A stretch of 64,000 nucleotides of DNA from Simmondsia chinensis (Eukaryota; Streptophyta; Magnoliopsida; Caryophyllales; Simmondsiaceae), in assembly GCA_018398585.1 (NCBI GenBank), contig JAGTTD010000005.1:10839355-10903354 (forward strand), read 5' to 3'. Positions 21,553 to 33,075 of the stretch are shown one piece after another; position 1 is the stretch's first letter; the number at the start of each line of letters is the position of its first letter. The notes under the pieces are model-generated. The model saw nothing but the letters and a program-made list of their open reading frames with translations, searched no databases and was not told the origin of the DNA. The position numbers were made by a program, and so were the translations under genes.

Positions 21553-21570
21553 TCCCTGGAAACGGCATTA
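21553..21570 (-). other. Decayed Asp-tRNA primer-binding site
   Basis: The minus strand reads AATGCCGTTTCCAGGGA after an AGTTTTT run. The intact plant Athila PBS core is TGGCGCCGTTGCCGGGGA; most differences are C-to-T or G-to-A changes. Placement 6 bp from the LTR end supports the call. Confidence 0.75.
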
Positions 21571-21576
21571 AAAACT

Positions 21577-23075
21577 TGATGCTTAAAGTGTTTCATTTAG
21601 CAAGTGCGCTAAGTTGTATCAAGTACTATAGAAGTGAGTAGATGATCATCCCACAAGAATTGTTTATTGAATGATTTCCAAAAAAAAAAAAAAAAATGTT
21701 TCTGATTTGAATAAAATTGTACTAATTTATTTTTGGAAATTTACTTATTTTTAAGATCCAACGCATCTAATTTCATCTAGTAGCATCAATACACCTTTCT
21801 ATTCTCGGTATTCAAGTTGTTATTACATGGTGATGGCCGAAAATCCTAATTTACTAAATACTCTCTCTCGAGGTTGGGCGCACTGGGAAATAGCCTCTCT
21901 TCAGGTTAACACCCTGAAGGGGGAAGGCTGCGTACATCCGCCCCCCCAAACCCTGCGTAGGCGGGAGCCCTTGAGGCACTGGGTATGTTCTTTTTTTTTT
22001 TCTTACTCTCTCTCGAGCAATATTTAGCATACTCTTTTATATATTAACTCATCAATCTCCTACATGAATTTAAATAAGAAAAGAGTTTTAAAGATCCACG
22101 GTTTTCACTTAAGACCACACAAATCGCATTCATCTATCTCTAGCATTCGCTCAATTTGTGGTGTTTATCACTTTAGCATCATCATAAATCTCCTCTCAAA
22201 CTCATTATGAATCATTACAGGTTTTGAATGGTGATCAAACATCCAAAACTCATCAAGAAAATTGATAAACACTCAAACAATGCAATAAATAAACTTTGAA
22301 TACGTCGAATTAGAAAAGAGCGTATATCAGAACTTAGGGTACATCGTAGCCTTGGAAATACAAAATTAGTCCATGATAGACATAATATAAAGTAAAACTA
22401 AGACAAAATCCCTGAATGTAAAGAAGAAAAGGATAAAAAAAAACTTGAAATTATTCAAACTCTCTCTTTTCTCTTCCTTCCTCTTCTTCACGATTTCTCT
22501 CATTTTTTTTTTTTTTTTTTTGAACTTTGTTTTTCTGATTGAGAGTTGCTTAAACACTTCCCTGGTATGCCTATTTATAGTATTTGAGGTTGGAAATACA
22601 TGAAATAAAAAATTACATACGCTTCATTCCCATTTGCTCTTCTTGCCGCCCATGAAAGATCGTTGCAACAACTTGCTACTTGTTTTTCATTTTTCTCTTC
22701 ATTCCGCCACCCAAAATCAGCTTTTGCCTCAAGTTGAACATGTTCATGAAGTGTTGAAGAAGTTCTTGAATTTTATTTGCTAGATTTGCCACCCAAAAGT
22801 GCAACTTGTGTGACGTTGTACATGTCCTTGCTTTTGTTTGCCTTAGCTGTGTGTTCTTGATGTGTTTTGCCGATTTTTTACTTTTATTTGATGTATCTGG
22901 CATTCACTTGTTTATGTCGATGTTAAAACCCAGCAAGAATTATCATAAAATGAGTGTTTTTGCAACGAAATAACAATAGGAGTGAAAAATAGTAAAAGTG
23001 ATAAAATTTTGGTGTAAAATGGCTAGTAAATGAACCTAAATGATATAAACAGTTATTTACTAATTGGACTTATCA
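21577..23075 (-). repeat. 5' LTR of the Athila-like element (contains a SINE)
   Basis: Runs from TGATAAGTCC (minus, 23075) to GCATCA next to the PBS (21577). U5 includes the block near 21640-21655 (GTAGATGATCATCCCAC on plus) that is common close to the PBS in Athila-type LTRs. SINE copy 2 is inserted at 21873-22003. Confidence 0.82.
21873..22003 (+). mobile_element. SINE family 1, copy 2, in the Athila LTR
   Basis: 131 bp with the family blocks GTTAACACCCTGAA, GAAGGCTGCGTACATC, CCAAACCCTGCGTAGG and CACTGGGTATG followed by a T11 tail. It is flanked by a perfect 14-bp TSD, tactctctctcgag (21859-21872, 22004-22017). The other LTR of the same element keeps the empty site at about 8228-8242, so insertion is shown directly and postdates the Athila element. 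Confidence 0.93.
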
Positions 23076-23160
23076 CCAACCAGCAAACATAATAAATACA
23101 CAATCCTTGAATAAATAGTAATAGAATGTCAAAGTTAGGTATGTATTGAAGTATATGGTG

Positions 23161-25036
23161 TGGTTGGAATTGGTGTCCTGGAAAAATCCAATTATCGTAT
23201 TTAAATATCAATTAAATAAAATTATTTTATTTATTTATTTTCTTTTTATGTTTTACAAGTCAAATATATGTGTGATTATAATCTAAAACATTCCCAGAGA
23301 TGGACGTAGTCTCAGATGACATGTCACGTTTTGTTTAAGTGGTCAATGAGATTGAGTCACAAATAGACTTAAATCAAATTAGTGATATGTTATCAAAGTA
23401 TGTTTATAGTTATTGATAAGTATGGACAACTTGTTTGATAAGACTATAATATGACACTTTAGATCACTGGTCTTGGTCACGTGGATAGGGATCCAAGAGT
23501 ATTGTGTTGGTGCATTCAATAAGATTGGAACACTAAGCTAGAGCACCTGAATTATTTGTTTCTTAACTGCTATTAGAAATAATTAGTTCTATAAGATGAT
23601 AACTCTAACTCCAGAAAGTAGTCTAAACTCGTGAATGGAGTATTCGTTGCTTTGATATGCAAAAAGGATTAGTCACAATGCGTTGACTCAAATCTTACGT
23701 GCATTGGGTAATGGCATGAAGTGTAGCGGAAACAAGTGCTTTACGTGGAATCTATAGCCCCTTACGAGATAAAGATGTCCCAGTTGTTGGTTCGCAAGCA
23801 CAAGAACAAATTCGAGAATCTTTGGCCATAGTATTCCATAGGTTTAACATTTGGAATAAGTATAGAAATTATTTTTTGTATTATTGAATTATTCGAGAAG
23901 GGCGAGTCAGGAACGACAGTTAAAGAAAAGAAGTGAGAAAAATCACAATGTTACTAAATTTACTTTTGCTCATGAATATCTAATAAAGGGGTTAATCGTA
24001 AAAATAAAAGTTACTTGGAATCCTTGAGTGTATATATTTAACTCTAGGCATTATTTATTTAGCAGAATTAAGCTTTTGTTAAGTAGAAATCAATGCCGCC
24101 AAGTGTTTATAATTAGATTTGATCCATTTGGAGCTATAATTAAGTTGTCCCTGAGGTTCCTTTACAGGCCTCAACTTGAAGCACCATTTTGAAAATATTT
24201 AAAGTGAATTCATGAGATGTGTTATTTACTTATGAGATAAATAAATTTTTATACTGAAAAAATATCCATAAGATAAATACATAATACGAAAAATTGCATC
24301 GTTGAAAAAAAAAAAAAAAAAACAAAAACAAACAAACAAAAGAAACTTCGCAGCCCGACGCGTGCAGCAAATGCACGGGGGTTCAACAATTGTGGCGGGC
24401 AAGTGCAGCCCTCTTTGGCACGCAAAGAGGTGGCCATCCGCGCCATCAGGTGATATCCAATCATATTCTGACACGTGGCAAGTGCTAGATATGTATCAAG
24501 TGTTGCCCGCCTGGCTGCTCGTCTGCCCGTGGTTCCTTTTGTATATGCATACGCATGCAAACCCTATTTTAAAATAGTGAGAGACACCATCAGTTTTTTT
24601 TTTTTCTAAGAAAGTTTTTGGCTTTGAATTTTTCCTAAAACTGTTTTTCCCAAAGTTTGGAAGGAAAAATTTTGCTTTGAATTTTTTTTAACACTAAATA
24701 TTTGGGGAGCCCACACTCTCTAATGCAAAGGAGTTCAATGCGAAGAAATCCTTGAGGTGTTAAAAGATTTTCATCTCAGATTTCCGATATTCAAGTCGAA
24801 ATTAGAATTCACGCTTCTGATTTGTTTTAATTAAGTATTTGACACTTAATTTATTTTTTCTTTATTTCATTGAGTCCACATATCATGTTTATACCTGTTT
24901 TATATGTTCTTTTTCGTTTATCATACTATGAGCCTATTAGAGTAAGATCGAGATTTAACTAAATAGTTTAATTTGATCAGATCTTTAAATTTAAAATTAA
25001 GAATTTTAAATTTATTTCCGCCACGCCAGCTTTAGT
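23161..25036 (+). repeat. Possible solo Copia LTR
   Basis: Starts TGGTTGGAATTGGTGTCC, close to the start of a common class of plant Copia LTRs, and ends in ATTTATTTCCGCCACGCCA, a usual U5 end of that class. No PBS, coding region or partner is seen, and no TSD is clear. It contains a G-box-like ACACGTGGCA near 24470 and TATA-like TTGTATATGC near 24540. The 335-bp open frames in 24226-24577 show no known protein. Low confidence; the boundaries are guesses. Confidence 0.35.
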
Positions 25037-25528
25037 GAATTTAGGAAATATTTTGAAAATATTCTTAACAAGTATATCAAACAAAAATATTTAAAAGGTA
25101 GAATAACATTAACCGGTTATTTTGTCCCATAAGTTTTGATAATGAGTATTCAATTATTATGTATAACTAGAGTGTATGATGTTGTGCACAACATACCAAT
25201 TTCATTACGCATGAGCAAGAAAGAGGGAACGGATAAGAAAACAAAGTACAAACAATATCATTGGAAAATGATCATGATGTCAATTTTAAAATTAAAGAGG
25301 GGAGGGTCAACGATAAAGTCGTTATACTTTCCAAGTTATATTGAAGAAAATGAGATAATGATCTTAGGATAATATTGTTTTCTCGGCAAAAATGTTAATG
25401 TCAAAGCGAATTTTTGAAACATTTTCCAACATTAATTATAAGTTATATCATTAATTTGATATTAAGATTTATTATCATGTCACTAACAATACCCTGATTT
25501 TGAGCTTCATTTGGAATCTATAAAATTA

Positions 25529-25602
25529 CACGTGTATGTACGCACACACGTGTGCGCGTGTGTTTGTGCACTCACATATGTGCACGAGTGCGTGTGTGTG
25601 TC
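25529..25602. repeat. Alternating purine-pyrimidine block
   Basis: Imperfect GT/AC/GC dinucleotide alternation over about 74 bp with palindromic ACACGTGT cores. Such sequence can adopt Z-DNA in supercoiled templates; no function is inferred. Confidence 0.7.
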
Positions 25603-25751
25603 TCTATTTGGAAGTTCTCAAATCTAAAATGTCAAACTATTATAAAAAAATGTTATGAAAAATTTAGTTCATCTTCATAATTTATTTTCTCTTGAAAGTC
25701 AGAGGAAATTTTGAGGATAATCATATATTACGAATTTATTAAAAGGGGAAA

Positions 25752-25797
<46 letters not shown>
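25752..25797. repeat. Compound microsatellite (AT)n(AC)n(AT)n
   Basis: About seven AT steps, eleven AC steps, then five AT steps. A simple repeat prone to length change; useful as a marker. Confidence 0.95.
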
Positions 25798-25844
25798 TCT
25801 TAAGTAGGGACCGATGTATGTAAAATTAGAACAAGAATTGGAAT

Positions 25845-27372
25845 TGTTGGACCTAAAGCCACTTATATTGTAATTTTGATGATAACAATCATTTAGTAAG
25901 TCATTATGTTTAAATTATTCTAATCTTGTTTCTAAGTGACTCATAAGAAAGTTTTAAAGAATCATAAGAAAGTGAGTCATAAGAAAGTTAGGAAAAATTA
26001 AGGCTAATCATGTTGATACCAAGCTTTCTAAAACAATGCATAAAGAAGAAAGAGATCAAAGTCAAAGAGAAGATTCATCCAAATTGAAGAGAACGAGATC
26101 CAGTCCATGCGCCTTAAAGTCATTTATTTTTATTTGCTGAGGCTTAGGATCGAAATATATCAATTGAGTTAAAATCTTAATATTGATATATGATGCTCTA
26201 ACAAAAATATTTTTAAAATATTTTTGAAATTTGATTTTCAAATTTTATTTGAAGAATATTCAAGGCAAAATTTAAGCGAATCTTATCTATCAACAAAAAT
26301 ATTTTTCAAGAAAAATATTTCGAAAAGCATGATCAAATCAAATAAGATAAAATTCTAAATGTGTGAGTTTTTAACTTGATTGAATCAATCAATCTTTAAA
26401 TGAGTAAAATGAAGGAAATTAGTTCAAAAATTAATCTAATATGGTAATCAATTAATCAATCAATTTACTTAGCTAATATGGCAAATCAACCAATCAATCA
26501 AGCTAATAGATCAAAAACATTAAAATGCACCTAGTCATGCTGAATGTCGACACATAGACATACAGTAGCCATCCAGAGCTTATGTGTATCAACACACAGA
26601 TCAGGAAAAGCTCCAAACGGTTACTTTTGACTTGATTTCTTTCCTAATCTTTTTTCCAAAATTTTGGACGTCCCATAGGCTCTCATTTACTTATAAATAA
26701 GGCTTTAATGCTTCGGTTTAAATCATCCAATACTTTCTAATTATTCTTTGAAAAAAGACACTTACTTCTTTTGCTTTAACGTTTTAATTTTGAGTTTTCA
26801 TTTAAATTTTTTTTTTGAGCATCATTAGTTCTCTTTATTGTTGATCGTTGAGCTTAATTAACACATCCTTAACTTTGGTTATGTTCGATCTGTTGTCAAT
26901 TCACTCTTAAAAGAGTGAAAAGTTTCAGTTTTTTTGTTATTTCATTGCTACTTACCAAAAAAAAAAAAAAAAAAAAAAATATTCATTGCTTTATATTTCA
27001 ATTTCTTATTGTAAAGGTTGGATTGTGAGCCTACTATTACAAAAGAATTGGTTGTAAAAGTTGTGTCTTGAGCCTGCATATAAAAAGATCGGTTGTAAAG
27101 GTTGGATTCTAAACCTAGTTTTAAAAAAGACCATCGAGCTTAGTTAAAAATCAAGTAGCGAAGAGTAGTTAATTGAGGAGTGGATTAGCTTCCAGGTTGG
27201 AAGTGAACCACTATAAAAATTATTGTGCACCTTTTTGTTCTTGCGTTTACATTTTATATTTTGTATTTATTTTTTATCTTTTAAATTATTTTTTTGGTTC
27301 TTAAAATTTAAATTTTTATTTTATCATGAATGCACCTAATTCACCCCCCTCTTAGGTTGGTCATTGGCCTCA
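25845..27372 (+). repeat. 5' LTR, SIRE-like
   Basis: From TGTTGGACCTAAAGCC to ATTGGCCTCA. TATA box TTATAAATAAGG at 26691. It contains palindromic TGTG/CACA motifs (26545-26600) and three 42-bp repeats (27009-27132). Confidence 0.88.
27009..27132 (+). repeat. Three tandem 42-bp units in the 5' LTR
   Basis: Units start at 27009, 27052 and 27093 with TTGTAAAGGTTGG-like heads followed by GAGCCT and a short A-run. The 3' LTR has the matching three units at 34573-34695. They lie in R/U5 downstream of the TATA box. Confidence 0.8.
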
Positions 27373-27373
27373 A

Positions 27374-27387
27374 TTGATATCAGAGCT
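27374..27387 (+). other. Primer-binding site of the SIRE-like element
   Basis: TTGATATCAGAGCT right after the LTR; TGATATCAGAGC differs from the Met-tRNA PBS core by one base. Confidence 0.8.
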
Positions 27388-27439
27388 AGTACTCCTTTTT
27401 TTTTTTTTTTTTGGTCTAACAACCTTAGAGCGATCCTTA

Positions 27440-28222
27440 TGTCAACCTTTGCACCTATTTTGGTCGAGGGTCAATCAACCGAGAAGGCTCCACTTTGACA
27501 GTAAAATGTTTTCTATTGGAAACTTAGGATGAGACTTTTAATATATCTATTGACTTTGACTTTGACTTAGGATGAGGTAAATGATTTATTTTATAATGAG
27601 CTCATAGATAGTTTTCAGGAATTATATAGTGCGTTTGAAAAATTGAGAGACAAATAGTTTTCTAAAACAATGAGCCACAAAAAGAGTCAAAGCAATGTTC
27701 AGTGTGTAAGTTTTAAAACGAATCTTGGAAAGCCAAAATAGAGTCACTAAATGATCAAGTTGAAACATTGATCAATGAGAAGCAATTCTTGGAAGAAAGA
27801 CTCCTTTCAAACAAAAGTAAAAATTAAGAATCTAAAGAAGATGAATTATTGCTTAAAGAGAATAAGACTTTAAAAGAACAAGTAGAAGAATTCTCAAAAA
27901 TTTCAAATAAGATTCTTAAGGGTCAAGAAACACTTGAAGAAATACACTTCTCAAATGCCTATTTATAATAAAGAGGGAATAGCTATAGAGGAAATGCTCG
28001 AAATAAAAAATTGAATATACTATGTGCCAAAGCCTCCTCACTATCGATAAACTCTATAAGATGTCATTATTGTAGTGATTATGGGCATATCATTCATCAA
28101 TGTCCTTTTAAAAAGAATTTGAAAAAAACCAAGATGGTTTGGATTCCAAAGGGATCTCGACCACCGAAGGACAAGACTAACAACGAAAGACCCAAGAAAA
28201 TTTGGGTACCAAAAGGTCGATA
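27440..28222 (+). pseudogene. SIRE-like gag, degenerate
   Basis: Starts MSTFAPILVEGQSTEKAP at 27440, 53 bp after the PBS. After a frameshift, E-V-N-D-L-F-Y-N-E-L-I follows, and a large part of the usual gag core is missing. A K/E-rich coiled-coil-like segment (27720-27960) leads to the open frame 28011-28223 with the intact knuckle C-H-Y-C-S-D-Y-G-H-I-I-H-Q-C. The motif W-I-P-K-G / W-V-P-K-G appears twice, as in SIRE gag. Several stops. Confidence 0.83.
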
Positions 28223-28510
28223 GGTTATGTTGGTAAGCTTGAAGCTGGAGAAGAAAAGTCAAAAATGGTGTTTGGATGGTAGTTTCACAAGTCATATAAC
28301 CGAAGAACAATGGATGAACACTTTTATCAAACTAAGGAAAGTATATATCACCATTTGTGACAACAAGAAAAGAAAAATTCTTTGTATTGGTAACGTTGCC
28401 CCTAACTCTTCTCCTTGCACATATGATGTTGACGGCCTAATGCATAATTTTCTTAACATTAGTCTACGATATGGTTGCGTTTATTGTGTGCAATCTTGAG
28501 TTATCTAATA
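28223..28510 (+). pseudogene. SIRE-like protease, active site altered
   Basis: 28227-28499 reads W-C-L-D-G-S-F-T-S-H-I-T in place of the usual W-x-L-D-S-G-C-S-R-H-M-T. The catalytic D-S-G has become D-G-S, so the enzyme would be inactive. Downstream L-C-I-G-N-V and L-M-H-N-F-L-N-I-S match the protease C-terminal half, followed by a stop. Confidence 0.8.
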
Positions 28511-28549
28511 TGTAGTGACTCATGCTTAAATAAGCGAATTATTACTTGA

Positions 28550-29615
28550 TCAATTAGGATGTGAAAATGCCTATATGATTTGATCTTGATTGTGTAGATT
28601 CATTAAAGTGCTTTAGTGTCCTATATGAAAATGATCCTTTGATTTGGCATTGAAGATCTGGACATGCTAGTATGGACTTGATTTCAAAACTTTCAAAAAA
28701 TGATATTGTTATAGGACTTGATTTGTGTTAATATGACATCCAAACTAGATGTTCATTCAAACTCAATAATCTAGTTTCAACATCAAGGTATGTTAAACGC
28801 TTACATATAGACTTTTTTGGTCCTTCAAGCCTTAGTGGAAAGCAATATGGACGTGTAATTGTTGATGATTACTCTCGTTTTACTTGGTGCCCATTCCTTT
28901 CACATAAGAGTGAAGCATTTAATAAATATAAGAAGTTTTGCAAAAAAGGTGCAAGAAAACAATTTGAAAATTATTTCGGTTAGAAGTGATCATGGAAGGG
29001 AATTTGAAAATGATGATTTTGAAAATTATTGCGATTACTTTGAAATTAACCATAATTTTTTGACTTCTAAAACTCCTCTACAAAATAGAGTAGTTGAAAG
29101 GAAAAATAGAACTTTTGAAGAGATAGCAAGATACATGCCTTGTGAAAATAGTTTGGCAAAATCTATTTGGGCTAAAGCCATTAACACTGCTTGCTGTATC
29201 TTAAATTGAGCTCTAATTGGGCCTATTTTGAAGAAAACACCTTACGAACTTCACGAAATTAGAAAACTAAATATTGCATATTTCAAACCTTTTGGGTGCA
29301 AACACTTTATTCACAACAATGACAAAACATATCTTGGTAAATTTGATCCACGAGTAGATGAAGACATTTTTATTGGATATTCCCTAATTGCCAAAGCATA
29401 TAGAGTCTATAATAAAGAGACAAACGCTGTAGAAGAATTTGTACATGTGGTTTTTGATGAATGTAATGTCATATCCTCCAGAACTCCTTGTGATGATGAT
29501 GATATAGTAATCAAACCATTAAACACCATAACCTTATCTAAGGAGCAAGAAATGGATAAACTCAAAGCTCCAATGGTAGAACAAAAAGGAGACAACCAAA
29601 ATGTATAATCCAAAG
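28550..29615 (+). pseudogene. SIRE-like integrase
   Basis: The finger region is decayed (28640-28770; R-S-G-H-A-S then C-D-I/C-S). V-K-R-L-H-I-D-F-F-G-P-S precedes a frameshift; V-D-D-Y-S-R-F-T-W (28861-28887, first Asp) is in one frame, and 28859-29209 continues with V-R-S-D-H-G-R-E-F-E-N (second Asp), T-P-L-Q-N-R-V-V-E-R-K-N-R (Glu). 29228-29608 holds the C-terminal part: K-T-P-Y-E-L, F-G-C-K-H-F, F-D-P-R-V-D-E and Y-R-V-Y-N. The triad is present, split by frameshifts. Confidence 0.88.
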
Positions 29616-30700
29616 AGGAAAGCTTGCCACGAGATTGGAAATTCTTGAAGGATCACCTAACAAGTCAATCATTGGTGATCCCTCTCAAGGTGTAAGAACA
29701 AGGCATGCATTAACCAAATATTGTCATCTAGCCCCATTCATCTCTCTTGAAGAACCCAAGAACATAAAAGAATCACTAAATGATGCAAATCCAATCATGG
29801 CAATGGAAGAGAGCTAAATTAATTCAAGAAAAATGCTGTGTAGGAACTTGTGGATAGACATCAAAATCATCAAGTCATCAGTACCAAGTGGCTCTACTGC
29901 AACAAGAAAGATGAAGAAGGTAATGTGGTAATAAATAAGGCAAGGTTAGTAGCTAAGGGCTATAACAAAGAGGAAGGTATAAAATATGATGAAACCTTTG
30001 CTCGCATTGCTAGATTAGAAGCTATTAGACTCTTATGTGTATTTCCTTCATTAAAAATTTCAAACTTTTTCAAATGGATATAAAAAGTGCATTTTTAAAT
30101 GATTGTATTGAAGAAGAGGTTTACGTTAAACAACCATCCGGATTTGAGGACAACAAATTTTTCAACCATGTTTTTAAACTCAAAAAGGCTCTGTATGGAT
30201 TGAAACAAGCTCCTAGAGCTTGGTAGGAGAGATTGAGTTCCTTTTTAATGCAAAATGGATTTTTAAGAAGAAATATTGACACCACACTTTTTATCAAACA
30301 CTCTTGAAACGACATTCATATTGTACAAATTTATATTGATAATATACTGTTTGGTGATACTAATCCATCTCTTTTTGAAAAATTTTAAAATGTTATGAGT
30401 AGGGAATACGAAATAAGTATAATGAGAGAAGTCAACTACTTCCTTTGATAGCAAATCAAGCAAGGCAATGAAGGAATTTTCATTAACCAAACCAAGTACA
30501 TCAAGGAAATGAATAAGAAATTTGGCATGAAAAATTCCAAGGCAATTGCAACCCCAACGAGCTCAACTGTTAAGCTAGATATAGATGAAAAGGGTAAAAA
30601 GATGGATCAAAAGCTATATATAGATATGATCGGATCCTTTCTTTACCTTACCACTAGTAGGCCTGATATATTGTTTAGTGTATGCTTATCTGCTTGATTT
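29616..30700 (+). pseudogene. SIRE-like reverse transcriptase
   Basis: The linker G-V-R-T-R-H-A (29689) precedes [19 protein letters not shown], then frameshift, M-D-I-K-S-A-F-L-N (catalytic Asp 1), [23 protein letters not shown]. The Y-V-D-D box is Y-I-D-N (30331-30342), so the second catalytic Asp is Asn. 30509-30697 gives M-K-N-S-K-A-I-A-T-P and S-R-P-D-I-L-F-S-V. At least five stops. Confidence 0.88.
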
Positions 30701-31260
30701 CAAGCATATCCTAAGGAATCTCATTTGTGTGCCATGAAAAGAATATTTGGATACCTAGGTGGTACTCATGCCCTAGGCTTATTTTACCCTAAATGTGACT
30801 TGTTTGATCAAGTTCGATATAGTCATGCGAATTTGGCTGGATACAAACTAGACTAGAAATTGACTAGTGGCACTTGTCAATTTATTGGTCATGCTTTGGT
30901 GTCATGGTTTTGAAAAAAAGCAAAATTTGGTTTTTCTATCCATCGTCAAGAACGAATATATTGCATGTGGAAGTTGTTGTGCTCAAATGTTGTGGTTAAT
31001 GCGTCAATTAATGACTATAGCATTCATATTAACCATGCTCCCATAATATGCGATAACACTAGTGATATATACTTAACATTCAAGAACAACGCATATTGAG
31101 GTTAGACATAATTTTATTCGTGATCATGTGCATAAGGGAGATGTCATTATGAAATTTGTTCCCACGAATGATCAATAAGCAGATATTTTTACTGAACCTC
31201 TAGGTGAAGAAATCTTTTGTGATATTAGAACTAGAATTGGCATATGTGCAATTTGACTTG
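30701..31260 (+). pseudogene. SIRE-like RNase H, degenerate
   Basis: Frames show P-K-E-S-H-L-C-A-M-K-R-I, G-Y-L-G-G-T, Y-S-H-A-N-L-A-G-Y-K-L-D, S-G-T-C-Q-F-I-G, and later I-R-D-H-V/H-N-F-I-R-D-H and A-D-I-F-T. The order is as in Copia RNase H, with many frame changes. Confidence 0.8.
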
Positions 31261-31435
31261 ACTTTGATTGCTTGCATTCAACATCGAATTTTAATACTCA
31301 ACATGAAAGAACTCTAATGGACCAAGTATTCTTATCCAATTCATAGATATAGGAACTTCGACTATTTTTCAAAGAAAGAAAAAGGGCATATCTTCAATTA
31401 ATATTAAAAATAATAATAATAACATAAAAATAGGC

Positions 31436-31560
31436 ACACACAGAAAACATAACAGATGCTTTGTTCTCTGTGTATTAACACACGGACTAATAGTCAGCTT
31501 CACTATTTGCTTTGTGTCGACACACAGAACCTATGTTTCAACACACAGAGGCTAGTCCTG
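31436..31560 (+). repeat. Cluster of TGTG/CACA imperfect palindromes
   Basis: Four units of the type CTGTGTnTnnACACACAG (e.g. TTTGTGTCGACACACAGA at 31513) lie between RNase H and the envelope-like region. The same motif lies in both LTRs (26545-26600, 34115-34205). See findings. Confidence 0.75.
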
Positions 31561-32024
31561 GATACCCTGCTGCTTCTGGCTTTTTTTCTTTTCCCCCAAT
31601 TTCTTTCCCATCTTTCCTACTTTACTTATTCACTCATCTCTCTCTCACAAACCCTAACCTCTCTCTTTCGAGGGGGGAAAAAAAAAATCTCAAAACTCAT
31701 CTAAAATCATCAAATTTGCCAAATATTTTTGAATTTTTTTACTTAAAAAAAGTTTTTATTAATATTTTAACATCAAAACCTTAGAATTTTTTCAAAATTT
31801 CATCCTCTTTACAAACTCTAGCATAAAAACGAGCCACCAATTGATTTTCTCAAAATTTATTTGTTCTTCACTTTTTTACTTTTTTTAAATAAAAAAATTG
31901 TCTATGTTTGCTATCATTTCATTCTCTTTAGAAAGTTTTAAGCAAATCTCCAAATTTCATCTTTTTCTACCAAACGCTAACCCCAGCCACGAAATTTTCC
32001 TCATTTTTTTTCAAACAGTAAGTC
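31561..32024 (+). other. Leader-like AT-rich stretch before the candidate env-like region
   Basis: Pyrimidine-rich, then T/A-rich sequence, with short frames of low complexity. I see no conserved protein; it separates the palindrome cluster from the reading that starts at 32025. Confidence 0.4.
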
Positions 32025-33075
32025 ATGGGTCACACTAAGAGGTCAGAAACTACTTCCAAGAAAAGGTCTGGAAATAGCAAAGGTGCTTCTTCTTCCTGGG
32101 GTCCTAGTTTGGTAAATTCTTCTAACCACTTCCTCAAAAAGGAAGTGTTATTTGGTAGATTCGTTAATTGGACTTGGGTTAGGAGAAACAACTTCGAGGA
32201 ATTATTTACTTTCTTTGAAGGGGTAGTTGGATTGAAATTTTTTGTTAAGGGAACCGGTTACCTAGTTTTAGTACACAAATTTGACTAAAATCTTAAAATT
32301 TCTAGAACTACTTCTCTAGAATTATCCTCAAACGTTTTGGGCCAAATAATTAATGTTAATGCATCTGATATAATGAATTGCGTGGTATTGATTTTGATGA
32401 AAAGAATGATTTTGTTTTCCCCAAGAACTCCAACAAATCCCGTTCCCCGAATCTCACTGCAACTCCTTACTTGAACAAGTTTGGGGCGAAATACCACTTT
32501 CTAAACCAAATAAGCCAAACTCAAATGATTTAGGAGTGGTTCTCAAATTAGCACATAAATTGATTTGCATGAACACCACTCCAAGATCAGGTGGCTTCAA
32601 CTCGGTCTGAAACTTGCCTTTATTCCTTTTGTATCGACGCCTAAATGGCTGAAAAATTAATACAAGGGATTTAGTCTTGAAGTTCATGTTTCATTCCATT
32701 CTCAAAAGGCTAATCCCACTTATGGCATGCCTCTTACCCTTGTTTTTGAACACACTTTAAATAAATTATGTTTTTTGAACCCCATTCCTTATCAAGATGA
32801 CGCTATTTAGACATCTTTGAAAAAGAAAGGTTTCCAACTTTAATACAATGAATGGGTAAAGAAACAGAAAAAAGGTTAGGATCATAGAAGAAATAGATGA
32901 AGATAGAGACGAGGACAAGGAAAATTTTGATGGGGGGATGTGGTTAATGAGGATGAATCTCAACAAGGACCTCCGACAAAAAGAAGTGTAAATGAACGAC
33001 TTACTTCTTTGAAAGAACAAGTGTCTTCCTTACAAGAATGACATTCTACCTTACAAAGGACCCCAAAACCTTAGG
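32025..33075 (+). pseudogene. Candidate envelope-like/extra ORF of the SIRE-like element
   Basis: An ATG at 32025 starts an 87-codon frame, MGHTKRSETTSKKRSGNSKG, rich in Lys and Ser, then F-G-R-F-V-N-W-T-W and E-E-L-F-T-F-F-E. Reading continues across several stops and frame changes to 33050, ending in N-E-R-L-T-S-L-K-E-Q-V-S-S-L-Q-E, a heptad-like coiled coil. Position after RNase H, a basic start and a coiled-coil end fit the env-like ORF reported for SIRE elements, but no transmembrane segment is clear and sequence identity was not tested. It might equally be an unrelated extra ORF. Confidence 0.45.

Larger units (their letters stand above)
8065..23075 (-). mobile_element. Athila-like Ty3/Gypsy element, old, split by a Reina-like element
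   Basis: Minus-strand order: 5' LTR (21577-23075), Asp-type PBS (21553-21570), leader, gag, protease, RT remnant, RNase H, integrase, 3' region, PPT-like TTTGGGAGTATTT (minus, 9335-9323) and a truncated 3' LTR (8065-9322). Gag is interrupted at 14538/20074 by a complete Reina-like element. Domain motifs (L-C-D-F-G-A-S-I-N-L-M protease, C-D-R-S-Q-R-M-G-N-I integrase finger) are typical of Athila. The LTRs differ at roughly one base in ten by eye. The left LTR lacks its last 120 bp or so, hence no TSD. RT and protease carry internal deletions, so the element is defective. Confidence 0.85.
25037..25844. other. Unassigned AT-rich flank with microsatellites
   Basis: No gene is seen. 25529-25602 is an alternating purine-pyrimidine block of GT/GC/AC steps; 25752-25797 is a compound microsatellite. 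The last five bases (25840-25844, ggaat) are the left TSD of the SIRE-like element. Confidence 0.6.

Noticed and set aside
24226..24577. Overlapping open frames of 80-100 codons on both strands
   Set aside because: Low-complexity ends, no motif, inside a possible LTR; likely random.
25529..25797. CRISPR-like or regulatory repeat
   Set aside because: Simple dinucleotide repeats in a plant genome; no spacer structure.
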